Below, piece after piece: positions 1 through 6,815 of a stretch of DNA of 17,856 nt. This DNA is from Rhodocyclaceae bacterium UBA1310 (lineage in GTDB: Bacteria; Pseudomonadota; Gammaproteobacteria; Burkholderiales; Rhodocyclaceae). The stretch lies in contig DBTS01000055.1 of assembly GCA_002307175.1 (NCBI GenBank), forward strand, positions 1-17,856, given 5' to 3'. The notes below the pieces were generated by a model. It had not been told where the DNA came from and did not search any database. It saw only the letters and a list, made by a program, of their open reading frames with translations. The translations under genes were made by a program, and so were the position numbers. Within the stretch, counting starts at the first letter, position 1; every line of letters starts with the position of its first letter.

Positions 1-329
1 GTCTGCGGATCGAAGAAGATTTCGGCGTGAATCACGTTATCCGCGGCCGCATGCTCCAGATAGGCCAGCATCAGATCCCGGAAATCGTCACGCGTGCGCA
101 GCACATCGGCGCAGGCGTAATACAGGTCGAGGAAGGATTGCAGGCTGTCAAACGCATAGGCGGCCTGCAGGCTGGCTTCATCTGCGTAGGGCAGCGTGAT
201 GCCGTTGCGGCGGGCCAATGCAAAAGCCAGCCCTGGCTCCAGGGTACCTTCGATATGAACATGCAGCTCTGCCTTGGGCATGCCGCAAGCGAGGGCGAGA
301 ACGGAATCGTGTGATGCGTGTGTGGTCAT
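1..329 (-). CDS. add: Adenine/adenosine deaminase family protein (partial, N-terminal part)
   Basis: This is the first 109 codons of a purine deaminase; the rest lies beyond the left edge. The visible protein starts MTTHASHDSV and carries MPKAELHVHIEGTLEP, the metal-binding HxH region at the start of the adenosine/adenine deaminase TIM barrel. It ends in HAEIFFDPQ, another conserved family stretch. The EGTLEP form, LYYACADVLRT and FFDPQ resemble the bacterial adenine deaminases (adenine to hypoxanthine, EC 3.5.4.2) more than classical adenosine deaminases; this comes from remembered family patterns. The symbol denotes the family, and adenine is the likelier substrate. The ATG at 327-329 fits the usual length before the HxH motif; a start at codon 17 is possible but would be very short. 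The gene has its own candidate promoter and is separated from the next gene by a terminator. Hypoxanthine made here would feed the xanthine dehydrogenase encoded nearby. Confidence 0.85.
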   Translation of the reverse strand, partial: MTTHASHDSVLALACGMPKAELHVHIEGTLEPGLAFALARRNGITLPYADEASLQAAYAFDSLQSFLDLYYACADVLRTRDDFRDLMLAYLEHAAADNVIHAEIFFDPQ

Positions 330-340
330 TGTCTGCAAAC

Positions 341-388
341 CTGTACTGAACTGTACTTAAAAATAAAAACAGCTGCCGCTTCAGACAA
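341..388 (-). promoter_or_regulatory. Candidate promoter and direct-repeat operator of the adenine deaminase gene
   Basis: On the minus strand, TTGTCT (383-388) and TATTTT (360-365) are separated by 17 bases, each matching four of six sigma-70 consensus bases. Just downstream, where transcription would begin, the plus strand reads CTGTACT twice (341-347 and 351-357), exactly ten bases apart, about one helical turn. Two repeats on one face of the helix over the start site suit a repressor site. The assignment rests on sequence alone. Confidence 0.4.
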
Positions 389-443
389 ACGCCTGATATT
401 TGGGCCAAGCCGGCCCGCACTGTAACAAGAAAACGCCAAAATG

Positions 444-470
444 AAAAAAGCGCGGCATTGCTACCGCGCT
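444..470 (-). terminator. Rho-independent terminator after the BMP binding-protein gene
   Basis: Read on the minus strand, a seven-pair stem (AGCGCGG with CCGCGCT, positions 449-455 and 464-470) with an 8-base loop is followed directly by a run of T (444-449 on this strand). It lies 24 bases past the stop codon of the BMP gene and would end that transcript before the deaminase gene. Confidence 0.88.
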
Positions 471-493
471 CAAGACTTATCCCCAAAACCTCA

Positions 494-1570
494 TCACTTC
501 GGAACGGAACCTTCAACACCCTGCACGTAGAAGTTCATCTTCTTCAGATCGCCATCGCCATAGGTCTTGCCTGAAGCCAGGAATTCCTTGCCACCCTGAT
601 CCTTGAGGGGGCCAGCGAACGGATGCAGCTTGCCTTCCTTGATAGCGTCGCGGCGGTCTTCGGCGAGCTTTTTGACGTCAGCAGGCACGGCCGGGCCGAA
701 ATCGCCGATGTTGATCGCGCCTTCCTTGACCCCCCACCACATGTCGCTGCTCTTCCATTTGCCGGCAGCCAGATCGTCAGTCACCTTTTTGTAGAGGACC
801 GTCCAGTTCAGTTCAGAGGCTGCCAGATGGGCGTTACCACCGAACTTGGTCATGTCGGAATCCCAGCCAAAACCCATCACGCCCTTTTCCTTGGCAGCCT
901 GCACCACGGCCGGCGAGTCGGTGTTCTGCATCAGGGCGTCACAGCCCTGGGAAATCAGGGCCAGGGCGGCTTCACGTTCCTTGCCCGGATCAAACCAGGA
1001 ATTCACCCAGATCACGCGCGTGGTGATTGCCGGATTCACACTGCGTGCGCCAATCGTGAAGGCGTTGATGTTGCGGATCACTTCAGGGATGGGAATGGAA
1101 CCGACCACGCCGAGCTTGTTGCTCTTGGTCATCTTGCCTGCCACCACGCCCAGCATGTAGGCACCTTCATAGGTACGCACATCGTATACACCAAGGTTGG
1201 AAGCCGTCTTGTAACCGGTGGCGTGCATGAAGGTGGTCTTCGGGAAAGACTTGGCGACCTTCACCATCTGGTTCATGTAACCAAACGAGGTGCCGAAGAT
1301 GATCTGGTTACCCTTCTGGGCCAGATCACGGAACACACGTTCGGCGTCAGCCGTTTCCGGCACGTTTTCCACAAAGGTGGTCTGAACCTTGCCACCGGCC
1401 TGGGCTTCGAGCGCCTTGCGGGCTTCGTCGTGAGAGTAAGTCCAGCCGTGGTCGCCGGTAGGTCCGATATAAACAAAGGCAGCCTTGATGGGCTCCGCAG
1501 CATGAGCTGCACCGAGACCAGCCGTCAGCAGGGCCGTGGCGAGCAAGGTCTTCAGATGTGACAATCGCAT
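494..1570 (-). CDS. BMP-family ABC transporter substrate-binding protein (predicted purine/nucleoside binder)
   Basis: This 358-residue protein is the periplasmic receptor of the ABC importer encoded at 6812-10335. It has a signal peptide (MRLSHLKTLLATALLTAGLGAAHA, cut near residue 24) with no lipobox cysteine, so it should be a soluble periplasmic protein. The mature part begins with IKAAFVYIGPTGDHGWTYSH, the typical N-terminus of Bmp/PnrA-like proteins. Other family stretches are GTSFGYMNQM, GVYDVRTYEGAYMLGVVAG and the GFGWDSDM region. Length is normal for the family. The ATG at 1568-1570 is preceded by AGGAGGA at good spacing. The gene stands divergently from xdhA and has its own terminator, so the receptor can be expressed at a different level from the membrane components. 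Family members bind nucleosides; a purine base as ligand is inferred from the surrounding purine genes. Confidence 0.93.
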   Translation of the reverse strand: MRLSHLKTLLATALLTAGLGAAHAAEPIKAAFVYIGPTGDHGWTYSHDEARKALEAQAGGKVQTTFVENVPETADAERVFRDLAQKGNQIIFGTSFGYMNQMVKVAKSFPKTTFMHATGYKTASNLGVYDVRTYEGAYMLGVVAGKMTKSNKLGVVGSIPIPEVIRNINAFTIGARSVNPAITTRVIWVNSWFDPGKEREAALALISQGCDALMQNTDSPAVVQAAKEKGVMGFGWDSDMTKFGGNAHLAASELNWTVLYKKVTDDLAAGKWKSSDMWWGVKEGAINIGDFGPAVPADVKKLAEDRRDAIKEGKLHPFAGPLKDQGGKEFLASGKTYGDGDLKKMNFYVQGVEGSVPK

Positions 1571-1663
1571 TCTCTATCCTCCTGGGATGATATTGGCCTT
1601 CAGTGCTTTCACTGTATCAAGCCGGGAGACGAATACCTATGTCTCACACGTTATGACCTGTAT

Positions 1664-1678
1664 TGCCATTTGATGGCA
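1664..1678. promoter_or_regulatory. Candidate operator palindrome
   Basis: TGCCATTTGATGGCA is a perfect palindrome of two six-base arms around TTG. It lies 93 bases upstream of the BMP start and 238 bases upstream of the xdhA start, a fitting place for a shared purine- or urate-responsive regulator. No regulator gene is in the window, so the binding factor is unknown. Confidence 0.4.
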
Positions 1679-1882
1679 TGCACCGCCCGGCTGTCAGACT
1701 CCGGCACCAGAATAGCCTGTAGAGCCGCCTTCTTCACTGCCACCTGCCTTTAAGGTAAATGTCACTAAAACACTTCCAAAGCCCAATCAGACACATCCCA
1801 ACTCTCCAGCACAAGTTCCATAAACAAAGCCGAATAATCCTTATCTCCGGTCGTCAGCCACCCCGGGGGAACGACTGTGCTA

Positions 1883-1895
1883 CCTTGAATCAAGG
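1883..1895. promoter_or_regulatory. Candidate operator palindrome upstream of xdhA
   Basis: CCTTGAATCAAGG is a perfect palindrome of two six-base arms around one A. It is close enough to the xdhA start codon (1917) to block a promoter or, as RNA, to affect ribosome access. The xdhA start lacks a clear Shine-Dalgarno sequence, so this site may matter for expression. Confidence 0.3.
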
Positions 1896-1916
1896 CCATA
1901 GCCCAAGTTGCAAATC

Positions 1917-3416
1917 ATGTCACAACGCCCTATCCAGTTTTTTTTCCGTGGGATGATCCACTCCATTCAGGATGCGTCGCCAACGCGAACCGTCCTGCAG
2001 TTCCTGCGCGAGGATCTGCGGCAAACCGGGACCAAGGAAGGTTGCGCCGAAGGAGACTGTGGCGCCTGCGTGGTGGTAATAGGTGAGCTGGTCGGCCTGC
2101 CGGAACAGGAGGAATTGCGCATGCGTGCAGTCAATTCCTGCATCCAGTTCCTACCGGCACTGGATGGCAAGGCCCTGTTCACGGTGGAAGATCTCACGGC
2201 GGCCGATGGTTCCCACCACCCCGTGCAGCAGGCGCTGATCGACAAACATGGTTCCCAGTGCGGTTTTTGCACACCGGGATTCGCCATGTCCCTGTTCGCA
2301 ATGTATGAAAACCACGCGGAATGCCCGGAGCGTGAAGCCATCAACCACACATTGTCTGGCAACCTCTGCCGCTGCACCGGCTACCGCCCGATCATGGATG
2401 CCTCCCTGGCGGCCTACGCCATGCCACGCCGCACTATCGACCGGGCACCGGTGATTGCCGCCCTCAGGCAGCTTGCCAGCCTGCCTCCGCTTGATTATGA
2501 AGTGGCCAGCCAGCACTGCCACAGCCCGCGCAACGTCCATGAACTCAGCCAGCTGTATGCCAGGCACCCCAAGGCACGACTGGTTGCCGGGGGAACGGAT
2601 GTAGGGCTGTGGGTCACCAAGCAGGGGCGCAAGCTCGGAGAGATCATCCAGCTCGGCGCAGTTGCCGAACTCAAGACCCTAAGCCTGAGCGCCAATCGCC
2701 TTGAAATCGGCGCGGGTGTCACGCTGACGGATGCCTTTGCCGCACTGACAGCCTTCGAGCCGCAATGGGAGGAACTGGCACGCCGCTTTGCTTCCACCCC
2801 CGTCAAAAATGCGGGCACACTCGGCGGCAATGTCGCAAATGGTTCGCCCATCGGCGATTCGATGCCGGCATTGATTGCGCTCGGCTGCGTGATCACTTTG
2901 CAGCAGGAAGACAGCCTGCGCGAGATGCCGCTCGAAGAGTTCTATCTGGATTATCAGAAAAATGCCCTGCGTACCGGAGAGTTCGTGCGCATGCTGGTGC
3001 TGGAAGCCCCAGCGTTGCCAAAGCGCCGGCTCTTCCGCAGCTACAAGGTGGCAAAGCGCATGGATCAGGATATCTCTGCGGTAGCTGCCGGTTTGTGCCT
3101 GCACATTGATGAAGAAGGCATCATCCGGCGGGCCCGCCTGGCCTTCGGTGGCATGGCGCCGATCCCCAAACGTGCGGAATCCTGCGAATCGGCCATTATC
3201 GGCCGCCCGTGGACCATCGACACCCTGCAGCGCGGAATGGCGGCACTCGGTGAAGATTTCACGCCATTGTCCGATGCGCGTGCGAGCAGCGCCTACCGCA
3301 TCAGTGTCGCCGCCAATCTGCTGCAGCGTTTCTGGCTGGAGACAGCCTCTGTACCGGGAAGCCCGCGTGTTCCGCTGCGCCTTGCCGATCTCGCGCCTGT
3401 GGCACCCAAGGCATGA
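1917..3416 (+). CDS. xdhA: Xanthine dehydrogenase small subunit (2Fe-2S and FAD domains)
   Basis: This 499-residue subunit passes electrons from the molybdenum site in XdhB through two 2Fe-2S clusters to FAD and NAD+. The plant-type ferredoxin cluster has C43, C48, C51 (GCAEGDCGAC) and probably C75. The second cluster has C115, C118 (CGFC) and C151, C153 (CRC). The FAD domain follows, with RLVAGGTDVGLWV at about 221-233 and TLGGNVANGSPIGDS at about 301-315. Domain order and length match bacterial XdhA. I chose the ATG at 1917 because MSQRPIQFFFRG fits the family N-terminus; an in-frame TTG at 1908 would add three residues. No strong ribosome-binding site precedes it. The stop overlaps the xdhB start (ATGA), so translation is probably coupled. 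It opens the eight-gene purine operon. Confidence 0.97.
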   Translation: MSQRPIQFFFRGMIHSIQDASPTRTVLQFLREDLRQTGTKEGCAEGDCGACVVVIGELVGLPEQEELRMRAVNSCIQFLPALDGKALFTVEDLTAADGSHHPVQQALIDKHGSQCGFCTPGFAMSLFAMYENHAECPEREAINHTLSGNLCRCTGYRPIMDASLAAYAMPRRTIDRAPVIAALRQLASLPPLDYEVASQHCHSPRNVHELSQLYARHPKARLVAGGTDVGLWVTKQGRKLGEIIQLGAVAELKTLSLSANRLEIGAGVTLTDAFAALTAFEPQWEELARRFASTPVKNAGTLGGNVANGSPIGDSMPALIALGCVITLQQEDSLREMPLEEFYLDYQKNALRTGEFVRMLVLEAPALPKRRLFRSYKVAKRMDQDISAVAAGLCLHIDEEGIIRRARLAFGGMAPIPKRAESCESAIIGRPWTIDTLQRGMAALGEDFTPLSDARASSAYRISVAANLLQRFWLETASVPGSPRVPLRLADLAPVAPKA

Positions 3417-5818
3417 TAATGACCAAAGCATTCACGGACACACCGGCAGGCTCACCCGTGGGGCGCTCTGTTGCACATGAAAGTGCGCCGCTGCATGTCA
3501 CCGGCAAAGCCCGCTATGTTGACGATCTGCCGGAGCTTGCCGGCACCCTGCATGCCGCCATCGGCCAATCCACCTGCGCCCGTGGCCGGCTCGTAAAGCT
3601 TGACCTGGAGGCAGTCAAAGCCTACCCCGGCGTGCGCTGCGTGCTCACGGCCCAGGATATCCCGGGGGAGAACAACTGCGGCCCGGTGCTGCATGACGAC
3701 CCCCTGCTCGCCAGCGATGAAATCCTCTTCTATGGACAGGTACTGTTCGCGGTTGCGGCAGACACCCGTGAAGCCGCCCGTGAGGCCGTACGCCTCGCCA
3801 GGGTCGACTATGCGGCAGTCCCCCCCATTCTCGATATCGACGCTGCCGTAGCAGCCGAATCCTGGGTGCTGCCACCTTTTTCGCTGGAACGCGGCGCCGT
3901 GGCAGACGCGTTTGGCAAGGCTTCGCACACACTCAAAGGCAAAGCATCGGTCGGTGGGCAGGAACACTTTTATCTGGAAGGCCAGATTTCTTACGCACAG
4001 CCGCGTGAAGACCAAAGCCTGCATGTGATCTGTTCAACCCAGCACCCTAGTGAGATGCAGGTGCTGATTGGCCATTGCCTTGGCTGGCACGCCCACCAGA
4101 TCAGCGTGGAATGCCGCCGCATGGGTGGGGCGTTTGGTGGCAAGGAATCGCAGTCTGCCCAGTGGGCCTGTCTCGCCTCACTGCTGGCGGTGCGCACAGG
4201 CTGCCCGGTAAAGCTGCGTCTGGATCGCGATGAGGACATGACGGCGACCGGCAAGCGCCACGGCTTCCAGTATGAGTGGGAAAGCGCCTTTGACGATGAT
4301 GGGCGCATCCTCGGCGTGAAGCTCACGATGGCTTCAAACTGCGGATACTCGGCGGATCTCTCCGGCTCTGTCAACGATCGCGCCATCTGCCATATTGATA
4401 ACACATACTATCTGGACGCAGTCAGCCTGCGTAGTCTGCGCTGCAAGACCAATACCGTCTCGAACACCGCATTCCGTGGTTTTGGTGGTCCACAGGGAAT
4501 GTTCTTCATCGAAAGCGCCATCGACGACATTGCACGCCATCTCGGGATTGATCCGCTGCTGGTACGCCAGCGCAATTTCTACGCCAGCGAGCCAGGCGGC
4601 GCACGCGCCACCACGCACTACGGCATGCCGGTCAACGACAATGTCGCGCCAGCACTCGTCACCCAGCTTGCCAGTGACTGTGATTACGCGGCCCGCCGCG
4701 AAGCCATCACGGAATTCAACCGGCATAGCCCGGTAATCAAGCGCGGGCTGGCACTCACGCCGGTAAAGTTCGGTATCTCTTTCAACGCCACGCATCTGAA
4801 TCAGGCCGGTGCGTTGGTTCACGTCTACACCGACGGCACGGTACTGGTTTCGCACGGCGGCACGGAAATGGGCCAGGGCCTGTACACCAAGATCAGGCAG
4901 GTGGTGGCCCACGAGTTTGGCCTGGCACTGGACGCAGTGCGCCTGGCGGCAACCGACACCAGCAAGGTTGCCAACACTTCCGCCACCGCCGCCTCAAGTG
5001 GCTCGGACCTCAACGGCAAGGCCGCGCAGGCCGCCTGCCAGAACATCAAGATCCGCCTTGCCGCGTTTGTCGTTGAGCAGTGCCAGGGGAAAATCACTGC
5101 GGCTGAGATCCGCTTTGAAAACGGTCGCGTGCAGGCCGGCCCGCGAGATGCGCCACTCTTTGATCAGGGATTCCCGGAGTTGGTAATGAGCGCCTACCGT
5201 GCACGCATCCAGCTGTGGGACAGCGGCTTCTACCGCACGCCGAAGATCCACTTCGACCCGATCAGCAAGCTGGGGCGCCCGTTTTATTACTTTGCCTACG
5301 GCGCAGCTGCCACGGAAGTCGCCATCGATACGCTGACCGGGGAAACCCGCGTGCTGCGCACCGACATCCTCCATGACGCCGGCCGGTCGATCAATCCTGC
5401 GCTGGATATCGGCCAGATCGAGGGCGGCTTTGTGCAGGGCATGGGCTGGCTCACCAGCGAAGAATTGTGGTGGCGTACCGAAGGGCCACAGGCCGGGCGC
5501 CTCATGACGCATGCGCCTTCCACCTACAAGATACCGACGGCCAGCGATGTGCCTGAAGTCTTCAACGTTCGCCTGTATGACAATGCCAATGTCGAGGAGA
5601 GCATTCATCGTTCCAAGGCGGTAGGCGAACCTCCGTTCATGCTGGCGCTTTCGGTATTTTTTGCCATCCGCGACGCGGTAGGCGCCTGCCTGCCGGCTGG
5701 CCAAGCTGTGGCACTGAGCGCCCCGGCCACACCGGAAGCCATCCTGCGGGCCATCCAGCATGATGCAGCACCGTTGGCCGCACAGCAGCTGCTGGAGGAG
5801 ATCGCTGATGGTGCCTGA
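3413..5818 (+). CDS. xdhB: Xanthine dehydrogenase large, molybdopterin-binding subunit
   Basis: XdhB (801 residues) carries the molybdopterin site that oxidises hypoxanthine to xanthine and xanthine to urate. Visible motifs are GGQEHFYLEGQ, GGAFGGKES, AFRGFGGPQG, GGTEMGQGLYTK and KAVGEPPFML. By my motif alignment, E245 (FGGKE) and R323 (VNDRA) match the two purine-binding residues of bovine xanthine oxidoreductase (Glu802, Arg880). R355 (FRGFGG) matches Arg912 and E739 (GEPP) the catalytic Glu1261. The spacings 245-323-355 equal the bovine 802-880-912 exactly. This supports a true xanthine dehydrogenase rather than an aldehyde oxidase relative. The ATG at 3413 overlaps the xdhA stop. A second in-frame ATG at 3419 has better spacing from AAGG (3408-3411) and may be the real start. 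The end overlaps xdhC by 11 bases. Confidence 0.97.
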   Translation: MIMTKAFTDTPAGSPVGRSVAHESAPLHVTGKARYVDDLPELAGTLHAAIGQSTCARGRLVKLDLEAVKAYPGVRCVLTAQDIPGENNCGPVLHDDPLLASDEILFYGQVLFAVAADTREAAREAVRLARVDYAAVPPILDIDAAVAAESWVLPPFSLERGAVADAFGKASHTLKGKASVGGQEHFYLEGQISYAQPREDQSLHVICSTQHPSEMQVLIGHCLGWHAHQISVECRRMGGAFGGKESQSAQWACLASLLAVRTGCPVKLRLDRDEDMTATGKRHGFQYEWESAFDDDGRILGVKLTMASNCGYSADLSGSVNDRAICHIDNTYYLDAVSLRSLRCKTNTVSNTAFRGFGGPQGMFFIESAIDDIARHLGIDPLLVRQRNFYASEPGGARATTHYGMPVNDNVAPALVTQLASDCDYAARREAITEFNRHSPVIKRGLALTPVKFGISFNATHLNQAGALVHVYTDGTVLVSHGGTEMGQGLYTKIRQVVAHEFGLALDAVRLAATDTSKVANTSATAASSGSDLNGKAAQAACQNIKIRLAAFVVEQCQGKITAAEIRFENGRVQAGPRDAPLFDQGFPELVMSAYRARIQLWDSGFYRTPKIHFDPISKLGRPFYYFAYGAAATEVAIDTLTGETRVLRTDILHDAGRSINPALDIGQIEGGFVQGMGWLTSEELWWRTEGPQAGRLMTHAPSTYKIPTASDVPEVFNVRLYDNANVEESIHRSKAVGEPPFMLALSVFFAIRDAVGACLPAGQAVALSAPATPEAILRAIQHDAAPLAAQQLLEEIADGA

Positions 5819-6815
5819 ATGGCTTGATGCCCTGATTGCCACGCTGGCCCGCGAGGAACCTGCTGTGCTCGTCAGCGTGGCCCGCACCGAAGGCTCAGCG
5901 CCACGTGAGGCGGGTACCAGCATGCTGGTGACGCCTGCGGGCCTGAGCAATACGATTGGTGGCGGGCATCTTGAGTGGCAGGCAGTGCAGTTGGCCAGAG
6001 GCATGCTGACTGCGCCCTCATCGCCACCGCAGCCCAGGATAGAGCGCTTCAATCTGGGCGCTCGACTGGGCCAATGCTGCGGTGGAGTCGTCTGGCTGCT
6101 GTTCGAACACATCAGTTCCGGGGCACTGCCACAGTGGCAGGAACGCCGCGAAGTGCTGGCACACGGGGGTCGTCTGTTCCGCTACCTGCGCAATGACTCT
6201 GCCACCTCGGAATGGTCTGGCTCCGCACAGGGACGTTATGGCACAAGCCTCACAGGCGAAGCCGGCAGTTGGGAGTTCTGTCAGGAAACCGAGGGCGAAA
6301 ACTTTCCCCTGTATATCTTCGGTGCGGGCCACGTGGCGCGCGCTCTGGTGCGCCAGATGCACCTGCTGCATGCCGACATCACCCTCATCGACAGCCGCGA
6401 CGATGCTTTCGATGAAGTCGATACACGCCCGCTGACCACGATTCTGACTGATACGCCTGAGGCGGAAGTCACGGCAGCACCTCCTGGCACATATTTTATT
6501 GTCATGACTCATAGTCATGCGCAGGATTTTTCCATCTGTGAACAGATCTACAAGCGCCGAGATTTTGCGTTTTTCGGCCTGATCGGTTCGGCGAGCAAGC
6601 GCGCATCGTTTGAGCATCGGCTTATCGACCGAGGTTTGCCACGCGAACGACTGGAGGAAATGACCTGCCCGATTGGCATTCCCGGCATTGCCGGCAAAGA
6701 GCCAGAGGTTATCGCGCTGGCGGTTGCCGCCCAGCTTCTCCAGATTCACAGCGCCCGCCGCCAGGCCATTCGCCCGCGTGCCAGCGCCCCCCTTCCCCAG
6801 GCACAACGATCATGA
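5808..6815 (+). CDS. xdhC: Xanthine dehydrogenase accessory protein XdhC
   Basis: XdhC (335 residues) binds molybdenum cofactor, promotes its sulfuration and delivers it to XdhB; it is not part of the final enzyme. The N-terminal half shows AVLVSVARTEGSAPREAGTSML (about 19-40), IGGGHLEW (50-57) and the cysteine pair in LGQCCGG (87-93), a candidate cofactor-binding site. The C-terminal half is a Rossmann-like domain with LYIFGAGHVARAL (168-180), LIDSRDD (193-199) and FFGLIGSASKR (255-265). It ends with the family stretch PIGIPGIAGKEPEVIA. The ATG at 5808 was chosen because GGAGGAG stands just before it and the protein then begins at the usual place. A longer reading from 5760 would only add an unrelated stretch inside xdhB. 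The stop overlaps the next start as ATGA. Confidence 0.96.
   Translation: MVPEWLDALIATLAREEPAVLVSVARTEGSAPREAGTSMLVTPAGLSNTIGGGHLEWQAVQLARGMLTAPSSPPQPRIERFNLGARLGQCCGGVVWLLFEHISSGALPQWQERREVLAHGGRLFRYLRNDSATSEWSGSAQGRYGTSLTGEAGSWEFCQETEGENFPLYIFGAGHVARALVRQMHLLHADITLIDSRDDAFDEVDTRPLTTILTDTPEAEVTAAPPGTYFIVMTHSHAQDFSICEQIYKRRDFAFFGLIGSASKRASFEHRLIDRGLPRERLEEMTCPIGIPGIAGKEPEVIALAVAAQLLQIHSARRQAIRPRASAPLPQAQRS

Larger units (their letters stand above)
1571..1916. promoter_or_regulatory. Divergent intergenic control region between the BMP gene and xdhA
   Basis: These 346 bases hold no convincing gene and must carry the promoters of both divergent units. Three symmetrical sites are visible: CAGTG-CTTT-CACTG at 1601-1614, TGCCATTTGATGGCA at 1664-1678 (6+3+6 palindrome), and CCTTGAATCAAGG at 1883-1895 (6+1+6 palindrome, ending 21 bases before the xdhA ATG). 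No promoter boxes stand out clearly on either strand. A leader RNA before xdhA cannot be excluded. Confidence 0.55.

Noticed and set aside
623..1561. Long plus-strand open frame (312 codons) opposite the BMP gene
   Set aside because: It lies entirely antisense to a clear BMP protein, has histidine-rich shadow composition and no ribosome-binding site.
1759..1956. 65-codon plus-strand frame between the BMP gene and xdhA
   Set aside because: No ribosome-binding site or family features; it overlaps the xdhA start in another frame and lies in the expected promoter region.
4994..6112. Minus-strand open frame of 372 codons across xdhB and xdhC
   Set aside because: It spans two well-supported genes on the other strand and has no coding evidence of its own.
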